Source of the DNA: Limosilactobacillus vaginalis DSM 5837 = ATCC 49540
GTDB lineage: Bacteria; Bacillota; Bacilli; Lactobacillales; Lactobacillaceae
DNA length: 37,810 nt
Direction of reading: 5' to 3'
NCBI RefSeq assembly: GCF_000159435.1
Contig: NZ_GG693415.1
Coordinates: forward strand, 100,906 to 138,715
Both the position numbers and the translations under genes were made by a program. Positions 1 through 8,611 of the stretch are shown piece by piece. Position 1 is the stretch's first letter. Every line of letters begins with the position of its first letter. The notes beneath the pieces are model-generated. The model had not been told where the DNA came from. It was given only the letters and a program-made list of their open reading frames with translations, and did not search any database.

Positions 1-25
1 AATCAGAGCATTTTGGCTTGTCTTA

Positions 26-79
26 TCGGCTTTTAGCCGAAGAGCAAACCACCCGTTTCACGGGTGGTTATGATTTTAG
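26..79 (+). terminator. Tandem hairpins, terminator or IS200/IS605 end
   Basis: Two perfect hairpins lie in series. The first is a 5-bp stem (26-30 with 36-40). The second is a 9-bp stem (47-55 with 61-69) with a TTTCA loop, followed by the modest T-rich stretch ATGATTTTAG. This could be the terminator of the gene left of the window. The arrangement also resembles the subterminal hairpins at the right end of IS200/IS605 (TnpB) elements, but no transposase sequence is inside the window. The structure is seen; its origin is inferred. Confidence 0.5.
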
Positions 80-199
80 TTGGTGTTTCAAGCAGCATCG
101 TATTACCTAGACGCTTTTTACAGCTTCATACGCTACTGGCTCGCACTCTAATCCGAAACGTGTTAGAATATTAAGGTTAGAATATAAATTAAAATTGCC

Positions 200-229
200 T
201 TGAGTAGCTGCTAAATCTCAAGTTAAAAT
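200..229 (+). promoter_or_regulatory. Putative secA promoter
   Basis: TTGAGT (200-205) and TAAAAT (224-229) are 18 nt apart and sit about 30 nt upstream of the secA start. A 6-bp inverted repeat, CTTGAG (199-204) and CTCAAG (217-222), lies across the spacer. It may be an operator or a chance match. Confidence 0.45.
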
Positions 230-259
230 TTAAAAACGTTAATTAGGAAGGACGCTTTT

Positions 260-2623
260 ATGGCTAACATTCTAAAAAAATGGATTGAAAGCGATCGTCG
301 TGAACTGCGGCGGATTAATAAGATTGCTAATAAAGTTGAAAAATATGCTAAGCCAATGGCGGCACTATCAGATGATGAATTAAAAGCTAAGACTGATGAA
401 TTTCGTGCGCGCTATAAAAAAGGTGAAGATTTAGACCACATGTTACCGGAAGCCTTTGCGGTAGCTCGTGAGGGGGCAAAACGGGTCTTAGGGCTTTACC
501 CATTCCATGTTCAAATTATGGGGGGAATCGTTCTTCATGAAGGTAATATTGCCGAAATGAAGACTGGTGAAGGTAAAACCTTGACCGCTACCATGCCTGT
601 TTACTTAAACGCAATCAGTGGTAAGGGTGTTCACGTTATTACGGTTAACGAATACTTATCAAAACGTGATGCTACTGAAATGGGGCAGCTTTATAATTGG
701 TTAGGCTGCAGTGTTGGTATCAATAATTCCGAGATGTCTCCTGACCAAAAGCGTGAAGCATATAAGGCAGACATTATGTATTCCACCAACAGTGAGATTG
801 GATTCGACTATCTTCGTGATAACATGGCCGTTTATAAAGAAGACCAGGTACAACGGGGACTAAACTATGCCCTTGTTGATGAGGTGGATTCAATTTTGAT
901 TGATGAAGCGCGGACCCCATTGATTATTTCTGGTCCGGGAACAGGAACATCAAAGCTTTATAAGCAAACTGATCGGTTCGTTAAAACGTTAAAGAACGAG
1001 GTTGATTACAAGGTCGATCTTGAATCAAAGACGGTTGCCTTAACTGATGAAGGAATTCAAAAGGCTGAAAAGTACTTTAACTTGAAGAACCTGTATGATC
1101 CAGAAAATACTGCATTGACCCACCACTTGGATCAGGCATTACGTGCTAATTACATTATGCTTCGGGATAAGGATTACGTGGTTTCTGATGGTGAAGTTTT
1201 GATTGTTGATTCATTTACCGGACGGGTAATGCAGGGACGGCGGTTCTCTGATGGTCTTCACCAAGCAATTGAAGCTAAGGAAGGCGTTCAAATTCAGGAA
1301 GAGAACAAGACCATGGCTAACATTACTTACCAGAACTTGTTCCGGATGTACAACAAGCTTGCGGGGATGACTGGTACTGCTAAGACCGAGCAAGAAGAAT
1401 TCCGTGAGATTTATAACATGGAAACAATCACCATCCCAACTAACAAGCCAGTTCAACGGAAAGACGAACCAGACTTGCTTTACCCTACATTGCAGAGTAA
1501 GTTTGCTGCGGTAGTTAAGCGGATCAAGAGTCTCCACGAAAAGGGACAGCCAATCCTAGTTGGTACCGTTGCCGTTGAAACTTCAGAATATCTTTCTCAC
1601 TTGCTGGATCAAGAACATATTCCACATGTTGTTTTGAACGCGAAGAACCACGCAAAGGAAGCTGATATCATTAAAAATGCTGGTCAGCGAGGCGCGGTTA
1701 CGATCGCAACGAACATGGCTGGACGGGGGACCGACATTAAGCTTGGCCCTGGTGTCCGTGAATTAGGCGGACTCGCAGTTATTGGTACCGAACGACATGA
1801 ATCACGACGGATTGATAACCAGCTTCGGGGACGTTCTGGTCGACAGGGTGATCCAGGCCTTTCCCAATTCTACCTTTCCCTTGAGGACGACTTAATGAAG
1901 CGATTCGGTGGTGACCGGATCAAAGCCTTCCTGGAACGGATGAAAGTTGACGATGATGATGCGGTAATTAAGAGTCGGTTCTTAACTCACCAAGTTGAGT
2001 CAGCTCAAAAACGGGTTGAAGGGAATAACTATGACTCCCGGAAGAACGTTCTTCAATATGATGATGTAATGCGTGAACAACGGGAAATCATCTATAAAGA
2101 ACGTCAGGAAATCATCACAGAAGATAAATCATTAAAGTGGGTCCTGATGCCTATCTTTAAGCGGACAATCCAACGAGAAGTTGAACAACATACTTTAGGT
2201 GATCGCAAGGATTGGGATCTTAAAGGAATTATTGATTTTGCGGAAGAAGTCATTGTTAAGCCGGATACAGTTACCGTTGCCGACTTGGCAGATAAGTCGC
2301 CACGACAGATGGTTGATTTCTTAATGGGATACGCTAAGCAGATCTACAAGGACAAGCAGAAGCAACTTTATGATCCAGCTCAAATGCTTGAATTTGAAAA
2401 AGTTGTTCTCTTGCGGGTTGTTGACTCACACTGGACAGATCATATTGATGTGATGGATCAGTTCCGTCAATCTGTCGGTCTTCGTGGTTATGGTCAGTTG
2501 AATCCATTAGTTGAATATCAAACTGCTGGTTACCATATGTTTGAACAAATGATTGCGGATATCGAATACGAAACTACCCGACTCTTTATGAAGTCACAAA
2601 TTCGGCAAAACGTTACCCGCTAA
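260..2623 (+). CDS. secA: Preprotein translocase ATPase SecA
   Basis: SecA is the ATP-driven motor that pushes unfolded secretory proteins through the SecYEG channel at the membrane. The 787-residue product shows the DEAD-motor features in order: Walker A MKTGEGKT (about 100-107), Walker B DEVDS (207-211), then the second nucleotide-binding fold with the arginine-rich [11 protein letters not shown] segment, and the helical scaffold/wing region. The start is ATG 260 with AGGAAGGA at 245-252. The protein ends at SQIRQNVTR, so the C-terminal zinc-binding CxCxSGxxxxxCH(C) tail found in many SecAs is absent; tail-less SecAs are known in lactic acid bacteria. SecG, another translocase part, is encoded at 33840. 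A hairpin terminator separates secA from prfB. Identification is certain. Confidence 0.98.
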   Translation: MANILKKWIESDRRELRRINKIANKVEKYAKPMAALSDDELKAKTDEFRARYKKGEDLDHMLPEAFAVAREGAKRVLGLYPFHVQIMGGIVLHEGNIAEMKTGEGKTLTATMPVYLNAISGKGVHVITVNEYLSKRDATEMGQLYNWLGCSVGINNSEMSPDQKREAYKADIMYSTNSEIGFDYLRDNMAVYKEDQVQRGLNYALVDEVDSILIDEARTPLIISGPGTGTSKLYKQTDRFVKTLKNEVDYKVDLESKTVALTDEGIQKAEKYFNLKNLYDPENTALTHHLDQALRANYIMLRDKDYVVSDGEVLIVDSFTGRVMQGRRFSDGLHQAIEAKEGVQIQEENKTMANITYQNLFRMYNKLAGMTGTAKTEQEEFREIYNMETITIPTNKPVQRKDEPDLLYPTLQSKFAAVVKRIKSLHEKGQPILVGTVAVETSEYLSHLLDQEHIPHVVLNAKNHAKEADIIKNAGQRGAVTIATNMAGRGTDIKLGPGVRELGGLAVIGTERHESRRIDNQLRGRSGRQGDPGLSQFYLSLEDDLMKRFGGDRIKAFLERMKVDDDDAVIKSRFLTHQVESAQKRVEGNNYDSRKNVLQYDDVMREQREIIYKERQEIITEDKSLKWVLMPIFKRTIQREVEQHTLGDRKDWDLKGIIDFAEEVIVKPDTVTVADLADKSPRQMVDFLMGYAKQIYKDKQKQLYDPAQMLEFEKVVLLRVVDSHWTDHIDVMDQFRQSVGLRGYGQLNPLVEYQTAGYHMFEQMIADIEYETTRLFMKSQIRQNVTR

Positions 2624-2655
2624 TTGATAATTAAATATTGATAACTATCAAGGTA

Positions 2656-2700
2656 CGGTAGCAGGTGGCCCCAAAGCGGTACCTGTTACCGTTTTGGTTT
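2656..2700 (+). terminator. Hairpin between secA and prfB
   Basis: An 11-bp stem with one G-U pair (2656-2666 with 2681-2691) is followed by the T-rich GTTTTGGTTT. It is probably a terminator or partial attenuator after secA. No clear separate prfB promoter was found in the 25 nt that follow, so read-through into prfB is likely. Confidence 0.6.
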
Positions 2701-2724
2701 AAATTAAATATTGGAGGAACCATT

Positions 2725-3841
2725 TTGGAACTTAGTGAAGCAAAGAAAAAAGTAGAAGCAATGCAACAAGATGTTGCCCGCTTCGGGAGGTCTCTTTGAC
2801 CTTGATGCTTTAGATGAAAGTATTGCAGAAAATGAACAAAAAATGGCTGAACCTGGTTTTTGGGACGATAATGTTGCAGCACAAAAAGTAATTAATGCAA
2901 ATAATGAATTAAAGGATAAGCGCGATACTTTTGTAAAGCTACGGGATAATATCGGTAATTTGCAAACGTCAATCGAGTTATTGGAACTGGAACCTGATGA
3001 TGAGCTACAGAGTGAATTTGAAAAGTCGTTTGGTGAAACACAAAAAGAGCTAGAGCAGTATCGGTTAAATCAGTTGCTTGATGGCGAGTATGATGCTAAA
3101 AACGCAATTTTGGAAATTCATCCGGGAGCTGGAGGAACAGAAGCTCAGGACTGGGGAGCAATGTTGCTTCGGATGTACGTTCGTTGGGGTGAACAACATG
3201 GCTTTAATGTTGAAACTGCAAGCTATGAAGCAGGAGAAGAAGCCGGAATTAAAAGTGTTACCTTATTAATTAAGGGACACAATGCGTTTGGTTACTTAAG
3301 AAGTGAGAAAGGGGTTCACCGCCTTGTCCGGATTTCACCATTTGATGCGGCAGGCCGGCGACATACATCGTTTGCCTCAGTGGATGTAATGCCTGAACTT
3401 GATGAAAGTGTAAATATTGACATTGATCCTTCCGATCTTCGGGTTGATACTTTCCGTTCAAGCGGGGCTGGTGGTCAGCATATTAATAAGACGGAATCAG
3501 CAGTGCGGATTACTCACATTCCTACTGGGATTGTTACTTCTTCTCAAGCAGAACGATCGCAGTTGCAAAACCGGGTAACCGCAATGAACATGTTGAAATC
3601 GAAACTGTATGAATTAGAGGAAGAAAAGAAGGCAAAGAAGCGGGCTGAAATTGAAGGTGAACAGCTTGAAATTGGCTGGGGTTCCCAGATTCGCTCCTAT
3701 GTTTTCCATCCTTATACTTTAGTTAAGGATAACCGGAGTGGTCATGAGACGCATAATGGGCAAGCAGTTATGGATGGTGATTTGGATCCGTTTATTAATG
3801 CCTATCTCCAATGGAAATTAAGCCAGAAGAATCCACAGTAA
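2725..3841 (+). CDS. prfB: Peptide chain release factor 2 (programmed +1 frameshift)
   Basis: RF2 reads UGA and UAA and releases the finished peptide at the ribosome. The reading frame opens at TTG 2725 behind GGAGG (2713-2717) and runs 24 codons to an in-frame TGA at 2797-2799. The slip site is CTT TGA C (2794-2800), preceded by the internal Shine-Dalgarno-like GGGAGG (2785-2790), the classical RF2 autoregulatory frameshift. After the +1 shift, reading continues with GAC at 2798 to TAA 3839-3841, giving about 371 residues, the normal RF2 length. The product has the UGA-recognition tripeptide SPF (in [11 protein letters not shown]) and the catalytic GGQ ([14 protein letters not shown]). A naive ORF call starting at ATG 2771 would give a wrong N terminus. 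Genes for PspC, a membrane protein and hprK follow closely and are probably co-transcribed. Confidence 0.97.
2785..2800 (+). promoter_or_regulatory. prfB +1 frameshift signal
   Basis: GGGAGG, 3 nt, then CTT TGA C. The internal Shine-Dalgarno element and the slippery CTT beside a UGA with weak C context make up the known RF2 recoding signal. Low RF2 slows UGA decoding and favours the shift, so RF2 controls its own synthesis. Confidence 0.95.
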
Positions 3842-3899
3842 ATCTAATTGCAGTTACCGGAAAAACACAGTAAGATTAAGCTATTAGGAGGGATGAATT

Positions 3900-4226
3900 A
3901 TGTCAAAAAAGTTGACCCGATCCTACGATGATCGTTGGCTAGCTGGAGTCCTTAGCGGGTTTGCTAAGTATTTCAATACTAAGCCACTTTACTTGCGGAT
4001 TGCCTATATCCTATTTACTGCAATTACCGGGATTGTTCCCGGGGTTATTGTTTACATTGTTTTATTGGCAATTATCCCGCCCGATCCAGCACATCCCGGA
4101 ATTGCCGGTCTCTTTAAGACGTTTGCCGATTTGACGTCGACCCCACAAAAGACACGGGATTCACAAGAAAGACGGCAATTAACTGATGTTGAAGAGAAAG
4201 ATATAAAGAAGAATGGACGGTCGTAG
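3900..4226 (+). CDS. PspC-domain membrane protein
   Basis: This 108-residue protein has a PspC (phage shock protein C) domain in its first 65 residues: a basic N terminus (LTRSYDDRWLAGVLSGFAKY), a hydrophobic helix and a second membrane helix around IVPGVIVYIVLLAIIPPDP. A charged, lysine-rich cytosolic tail follows. PspC proteins sense envelope stress; a psp-type role here is by family only, since no pspA or pspB is nearby. AGGAGGG (3886-3892) supports ATG 3900. The next gene begins directly after its TAG stop, so the two are translationally coupled. The pair between prfB and hprK is a common lactobacillus arrangement. Confidence 0.88.
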   Translation: MSKKLTRSYDDRWLAGVLSGFAKYFNTKPLYLRIAYILFTAITGIVPGVIVYIVLLAIIPPDPAHPGIAGLFKTFADLTSTPQKTRDSQERRQLTDVEEKDIKKNGRS

Positions 4227-4580
4227 ATGGAATTTATTAAGCGTGTAATAATAGATACAATTCTCTTTATTGCATTAGCCGGTCTCTTTTCGCGGACTGG
4301 AATGTTCTATGTCAATAGTGTGGGAACTGCCCTGTTAGCAAGTGCTGTTTTAGCAGTGTTGAATGTATTAGTAAAACCAATTTTATTAATACTATCGTTG
4401 CCCATTAATGTGCTTACCTTAGGATTGTTTAGTATTGTGATTAATGCTTTGATGCTACAATTAACATCATCTTTTGTCGGATCATTTTATTTTCACTTCT
4501 CATCCTTTGGCTCAGCAATGTTGATTGCAATTGTTATGTCGATTTGCAATGTGATTATTTCCGATCACATTAATAATTAG
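4227..4580 (+). CDS. Phage-holin-like / YvlD family membrane protein
   Basis: The 117-residue protein is almost entirely hydrophobic, with about four membrane helices (roughly residues 6-25, 30-50, 53-75 and 88-112). The segment VLAVLNVLVKPILLILSLPI and the following NVLTLGLFSIVINALMLQL match the pattern of the family annotated as phage holin family 4 / YvlD. Despite the family name there is no sign of prophage here. ATG 4227 follows the upstream TAG with no gap and no strong Shine-Dalgarno of its own, so translation probably depends on coupling to the PspC gene. In Bacillus, yvlD-type and PspC-type genes also occur together and belong to envelope stress responses. The exact function is unknown. 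Confidence 0.82.
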   Translation: MEFIKRVIIDTILFIALAGLFSRTGMFYVNSVGTALLASAVLAVLNVLVKPILLILSLPINVLTLGLFSIVINALMLQLTSSFVGSFYFHFSSFGSAMLIAIVMSICNVIISDHINN

Positions 4581-4596
4581 TGAAGGAGTGGAAATA

Positions 4597-5556
4597 GTGG
4601 CAGATCATATTACCGTTAAAGAACTTGTTGATAATGTTCGATTAAAAGTTTTACAGGGTGAAGAATATCTTCAACGACCAATTACTACTAGTGATATTTC
4701 GCGGCCGGCCCTTGAATTTGCTGGTTATTTTAAACACTATCCAGCAATGCGGATTCAATTATTAGGGATTACTGAAACGTCCTTTGCCAAGGATCTAACT
4801 CACGAAAAACGGGAGAAGTATTTAACAAAAATGTGTGCTCCCCAAACACCGTGCTTTGTTATTTCAACTAACTTACCAATTCCTGCAGAACTGCAAGTTG
4901 CAGCTAAGAATGCCAAAATTCCAATTTTAGGAACCCACTTAACGTCATCACAAATTTTAAGTAACATGACTTCCTACCTTCTTGGTCGACTAGCACCGCG
5001 GCAGTCTTTACACGGTGTTCTTGTCGATATTAATGGTGTTGGGGTCTTAATTACTGGTGATTCTGGAGTCGGGAAGAGTGAAACTGCTCTTGAATTAGTT
5101 CGTCGGGGTCACCGTCTAGTAGCTGATGACCGGGTTGAAGTATATGCTCGAGATGAACAGACCCTTGTTGGTAAGGCACCAGCAATTTTAAAGCACCTTA
5201 TGGAAATTCGGGGTATCGGAATTATTGATGTTTCTACTCTTTACGGAACCGGAGCAATTATGCCAAGTGATGTCATTAACCTAATCGTTCACTTGGAAAC
5301 GTGGACTCCAGATGTTCAGTTTGACCGGTTAGGTGATCGGGGTGATAAGCAGACAATTCAAGGTGTAATTGTTCCTAAAGTTTCTGTCCCCGTTAAGACT
5401 GGGCGGAATTTGGCAATTATCATTGAATCCGCTGCAATGAACTACCGGGCAGAAACAATGGGGTATGATGCTACCAAGACCTTCGATGATAATTTGAACC
5501 GGTTAATTAAGCAAAATTCTGCACGGGATACAAAGGAAAAGCAAAGTAATGATTAA
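4597..5556 (+). CDS. hprK: HPr kinase/phosphorylase
   Basis: HprK phosphorylates HPr on Ser46 when fructose-1,6-bisphosphate is high and removes the phosphate when Pi is high. HPr-Ser-P is the CcpA cofactor, so this enzyme sets carbon catabolite repression. The chosen start is GTG 4597 (MADHITVKEL), because GAAGGAG (4583-4588) sits 8 nt upstream; GTG 4588 lies inside that Shine-Dalgarno. This gives 319 residues. The P-loop is GDSGVGKS (154-161), and the family signature EIRGIGIIDVSTLYG lies at about 203-217. Catalytic His139 lies in SLHGVLVDI. The last 8 nt overlap lgt (5549-5556), a classical Firmicutes hprK-lgt pair. A perfect cre site upstream of gap in this same window is a likely downstream target. 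Confidence 0.97.
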   Translation: MADHITVKELVDNVRLKVLQGEEYLQRPITTSDISRPALEFAGYFKHYPAMRIQLLGITETSFAKDLTHEKREKYLTKMCAPQTPCFVISTNLPIPAELQVAAKNAKIPILGTHLTSSQILSNMTSYLLGRLAPRQSLHGVLVDINGVGVLITGDSGVGKSETALELVRRGHRLVADDRVEVYARDEQTLVGKAPAILKHLMEIRGIGIIDVSTLYGTGAIMPSDVINLIVHLETWTPDVQFDRLGDRGDKQTIQGVIVPKVSVPVKTGRNLAIIIESAAMNYRAETMGYDATKTFDDNLNRLIKQNSARDTKEKQSND

Positions 5557-6373
5557 TTTAAGCTTACCGCTTCTGGCATTTAATCCAATTGCCTTCAATC
5601 TTGGACCAATTCAAGTTCACTGGTACGGAATTATTATTGCGACTGGTGTTGTTCTCGCATTGATCCTTTCAGTGCGTGAGGGCCGACGACGAGGCATCAA
5701 TGAAGATTACTTCTATGATTACCTTTTATGGGCGCTACCGATTGCGGTTATTTGCGCGCGGTTCTATTATGTTATTTTTCAGTGGGGTTACTATTCACAT
5801 CATCCTGCAGAAATTATTGCAATTTGGGATGGTGGAATTGCAATCTATGGAGCGATTCTTGGTGGAATCCTCACACTATACTTTTTCTGTCGTGTCCGGC
5901 AAATTTCGATGTGGACAATGATGGATGTTATTTCGCCAACGTTAATTATGGCGCAGGGAATTGGCCGCTGGGGAAACTTCATGAATCAAGAAGCATTCGG
6001 GGCAATTACTAGCCGTGCAGCATTGATTAGTCAGCATCTACCAATGTGGATTATTAACCAAATGGATATTGGAAATCATTATCGCATACCGACTTTCTTA
6101 TATGAGTCGCTATGGGATCTTGTTGGCTTTGCTTTATTAATGCTTTTGCGTCACCGTCACCACCTATTTAAGCGGGGTGAAGTTTTCTTGACCTATGTTA
6201 TGTGGTATTCCGTGGGCCGCTTCTTTATTGAAGGGATGCGGACAGATAGTTTAATGATTGGTAATACGCTGCGAGTGTCACAGATATTATCATTGATCTT
6301 TTTTGTTGGGGCACTAATTACCTTAATCGTCAGAAGGCAACGGACAAATCTTCCGTGGTATGTAAATCAATAA
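5549..6373 (+). CDS. lgt: Prolipoprotein diacylglyceryl transferase
   Basis: Lgt moves a diacylglyceryl group from phosphatidylglycerol to the lipobox cysteine of prolipoproteins at the outer face of the membrane, the first step of lipoprotein maturation. The 274-residue protein has about seven membrane helices. It carries the Lgt signature GIGRWGNFMNQEAFG (about 137-151) with the essential arginine R140, and the late RFFIEGMRTDSL motif. ATG 5549 overlaps the hprK end by 8 nt; AAAGGA at 5532-5537 is the likely ribosome site. Length and motifs are normal. Confidence 0.97.
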   Translation: MINLSLPLLAFNPIAFNLGPIQVHWYGIIIATGVVLALILSVREGRRRGINEDYFYDYLLWALPIAVICARFYYVIFQWGYYSHHPAEIIAIWDGGIAIYGAILGGILTLYFFCRVRQISMWTMMDVISPTLIMAQGIGRWGNFMNQEAFGAITSRAALISQHLPMWIINQMDIGNHYRIPTFLYESLWDLVGFALLMLLRHRHHLFKRGEVFLTYVMWYSVGRFFIEGMRTDSLMIGNTLRVSQILSLIFFVGALITLIVRRQRTNLPWYVNQ

Positions 6374-6399
6374 GTTTAATTTGTTAAAGGAGAATAATT

Positions 6400-7416
6400 A
6401 TGGCTGAACAAATTGCAGTTTTAGGAGCAGGTTCGTGGGGAAGTACATTGGCAAATATGTTGGTTGAAAACGGTCATGACGTTAAGCTGTGGTCGCGTAA
6501 TCAAGAACAGGTTGACCAATTAAATAATGAACACGTAAATCCTCATTACATGAAGGATCTTGTTTATTCAGACAAGCTAGTGGCAACTACTGACATGGCA
6601 GAAGCCGTTAAAGGGGCCCAAGTTGTTTTAATTGTTATTCCAACTAAGGGACTTCGCCAGGTAGCGGGCCAACTTAATAAAATTCTGGAACAGAACAATC
6701 AACGGCCATTAATTGTTCATGCCACTAAGGGGTTGGAACAAAATACTTATAAGCGCCCTTCTGAAATGCTGATGGAAGAAATAAATGAAGAAAATCGGCG
6801 AGACATCGTTGTTCTGTCTGGTCCTAGTCATGCCGAAGATGTTGCAATTAAGGATATGACTGCTGTAACCGCTGCATGTGCTAACATCAATGATGCGGAT
6901 AAAATTCAGAAGCTTTTCAGCAACAATTATTTCCGGGTTTACACGAACAATGACGTCATTGGTGCAGAATTCGGTGCTGCCCTGAAAAACATCATTGCAA
7001 TTGGTGCAGGGGCACTTCAAGGGCTCGGTTACCATGACAATGCTCGTGCTGCATTAATTACTCGGGGACTTGCTGAAATTCGGCGTCTTGGTGTAGCGTT
7101 TGGTGCTAATCCGATGACCTTTATTGGCCTTTCTGGTGTTGGTGACCTTGTCGTTACCGCAACCAGTAAGAATTCTCGAAACTGGCGTGCAGGTTATCAA
7201 TTAGGTCAGGGGAGAAAGCTTGATGATGTAATTGAACATATGGGAATGGTAATTGAAGGGGTATATACTACCAAAGCGGCTCACGAACTAAGTCTCAAGC
7301 GTCAGGTTAAGATGCCAATTACTGATGCCCTATACCGGGTTCTGTATGAGGGCGAGGACATTAAAAACGCAATTTCCCAGCTGATGAGCCGAGATCTTAC
7401 TTCAGAAATTGAATAA
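6400..7416 (+). CDS. gpsA: Glycerol-3-phosphate dehydrogenase [NAD(P)+]
   Basis: GpsA reduces dihydroxyacetone phosphate to sn-glycerol-3-phosphate, the backbone for phospholipids and teichoic acids. The 338-residue protein begins with the Rossmann motif GAGSWGSTLA (8-17). Family motifs follow: HATKGLE, SGPSHAEDVA and the helix NIIAIGAGALQGLGYHDNAR of the catalytic C-terminal domain. AAAGGAG (6386-6392) supports ATG 6400. It lies 26 nt after lgt, so it is probably the last gene of the prfB-hprK-lgt operon. Its product supplies the lipid precursors that Lgt uses. Confidence 0.97.
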   Translation: MAEQIAVLGAGSWGSTLANMLVENGHDVKLWSRNQEQVDQLNNEHVNPHYMKDLVYSDKLVATTDMAEAVKGAQVVLIVIPTKGLRQVAGQLNKILEQNNQRPLIVHATKGLEQNTYKRPSEMLMEEINEENRRDIVVLSGPSHAEDVAIKDMTAVTAACANINDADKIQKLFSNNYFRVYTNNDVIGAEFGAALKNIIAIGAGALQGLGYHDNARAALITRGLAEIRRLGVAFGANPMTFIGLSGVGDLVVTATSKNSRNWRAGYQLGQGRKLDDVIEHMGMVIEGVYTTKAAHELSLKRQVKMPITDALYRVLYEGEDIKNAISQLMSRDLTSEIE

Positions 7417-7419
7417 GTA

Positions 7420-7428
7420 TGGTAAAAT
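7420..7428 (+). promoter_or_regulatory. Extended -10 promoter of galU
   Basis: TGGTAAAAT (TG 7420-7421, TAAAAT 7423-7428) is an extended -10 element just after the gpsA stop and 54 nt before the galU start. No good -35 hexamer is visible, which is acceptable for TGn promoters. Confidence 0.5.
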
Positions 7429-7481
7429 GCATACAGTAGAGATTGAGAATTAAAATAATCTCATGGAAAGGGTTTATTATT

Positions 7482-8384
7482 ATGAAACGCGTACGTAAAG
7501 CAATTATTCCTGCTGCTGGTTTGGGGACTCGTTTTCTTCCAGCAACAAAAGCTTTAGCAAAGGAAATGCTACCAATCGTTGATAAGCCAACGATTCAATT
7601 TATTGTTGAGGAAGCTCGGAAGTCTGGGATTGAAGATATTGTTGTTGTTGATGGCAAGAACAAGCGCTCAATTGAAGATCACTTTGATTCTAACCCAGAA
7701 CTTGAAGATAATTTACGGGCTAAGCACAAGAATGAAATGTTGAAGTTAGTTGAAGAAACAACTGACATTAACATTTACTTCATTCGTCAATCACACCCAC
7801 GTGGCCTTGGGGATGCTGTCTTAACAGCTCGTGATTTTATTGGTGATGAACCATTTGTTGTAATGTTAGGTGATGATTTGAACAACATTAACAATGATGG
7901 TGAACCATTAACTAAGCAATTGATCGAAAGTTATGAACAAACTGGCGCATCAACCCTTGCTGTTATGCGGGTACCACATGAAGATACTGCTAAATATGGT
8001 GTTATTAATCCAAGCAAGGAAGTTACACCAGGCCTCTTTAACGTTACTAGCTTTGTTGAGAAGCCAGATCCAAAGAAGGCGCCAAGTGACCTAGCAATCA
8101 TTGGTCGGTATGTTTTTACCCCAGAAATCTTTGATGTTTTAGCAAAGACTAAGCCTGGTAAGGGTGGCGAAATTCAATTAACTGATGCAATTGATACCCT
8201 TAACCAAACTCAACGGGTCTTCGCTCGTGAATACATGGGTGACCGTTATGATGTTGGTAACAAGTTCGGCTGGGTTAAGACTAACATCGAATATGGTCTG
8301 AAGCACCCACAAGTTAAGGATGAACTTCGTCAATACATCAAAGAACTCGGCACTAAATTCGAGGCTGAGGATAAGAAAAAGTAG
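7482..8384 (+). CDS. galU: UTP-glucose-1-phosphate uridylyltransferase
   Basis: GalU makes UDP-glucose from UTP and glucose-1-phosphate, feeding cell-wall polysaccharide, glycolipid and galactose metabolism. The start is ATG 7482 ([13 protein letters not shown]) with GGAAAGGG at 7465-7472; an in-frame codon at 7443 would add 13 unlikely residues. The 300-residue product has the nucleotidyltransferase signature [20 protein letters not shown] near residues 11-30, the VMLGDDL motif, and VEKPDP, typical of the GalU/RmlA fold. The phosphoglucomutase at 10969 makes its substrate. The gene has its own promoter candidate and a terminator at 8460. Confidence 0.97.
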   Translation: MKRVRKAIIPAAGLGTRFLPATKALAKEMLPIVDKPTIQFIVEEARKSGIEDIVVVDGKNKRSIEDHFDSNPELEDNLRAKHKNEMLKLVEETTDINIYFIRQSHPRGLGDAVLTARDFIGDEPFVVMLGDDLNNINNDGEPLTKQLIESYEQTGASTLAVMRVPHEDTAKYGVINPSKEVTPGLFNVTSFVEKPDPKKAPSDLAIIGRYVFTPEIFDVLAKTKPGKGGEIQLTDAIDTLNQTQRVFAREYMGDRYDVGNKFGWVKTNIEYGLKHPQVKDELRQYIKELGTKFEAEDKKK

Positions 8385-8386
8385 AA

Positions 8387-8445
8387 CGTGAGCAGGTTTA
8401 AAAGAGCCTGTAAGACATAGTAGCAGGTGAACGTCTTTAGTCACG
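8387..8445 (+). other. Possible three-way-junction RNA after galU
   Basis: Between galU and its terminator, three short stems can form at once. An outer stem pairs CGTGA (8387-8391) with TCACG (8441-8445). Inside it are CAGG/CCTG (8393-8396 with 8407-8410) and AAGAC/GTCTT (8412-8416 with 8433-8437). Stems of 4-5 bp are easily found by chance, so this is only a candidate. A sequence after trxB shares blocks with it in the same order. Confidence 0.25.
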
Positions 8446-8459
8446 GCTGCAGTAGAAAG

Positions 8460-8500
8460 GATGCTTAAATTCCGGTAATTGGATTTAAGTATCTTTTTTT
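8460..8500 (+). terminator. galU terminator
   Basis: An 11-bp stem (8460-8470 with 8483-8493, one G-U pair) is followed by seven T. This is a textbook intrinsic terminator. Confidence 0.9.
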
Positions 8501-8611
8501 GCTTAAAGCACGCCTTACTACTTATAAAAAGTAAGCATAATGATAGACAATAACAGTGAAACAAGTTATTATGAATAATAATTAAATTGTGGATTAAGGA
8601 GGAGCTTTAAA

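Noticed and set aside
2640-2700. T-box leader upstream of prfB
   Set aside because: The stem includes GGTACC-like bases, but no specifier loop or TGGNACCGCG antiterminator is present; it is a simple terminator hairpin.
2771-3841. prfB starting at ATG 2771
   Set aside because: It lacks a ribosome site and the real N terminus; the TTG 2725 start with a frameshift at 2794-2800 fits the RF2 family.
4588-4596. hprK start at GTG 4588
   Set aside because: This codon lies inside the Shine-Dalgarno sequence GAAGGAG(TG); GTG 4597 has correct spacing and gives the family N terminus.
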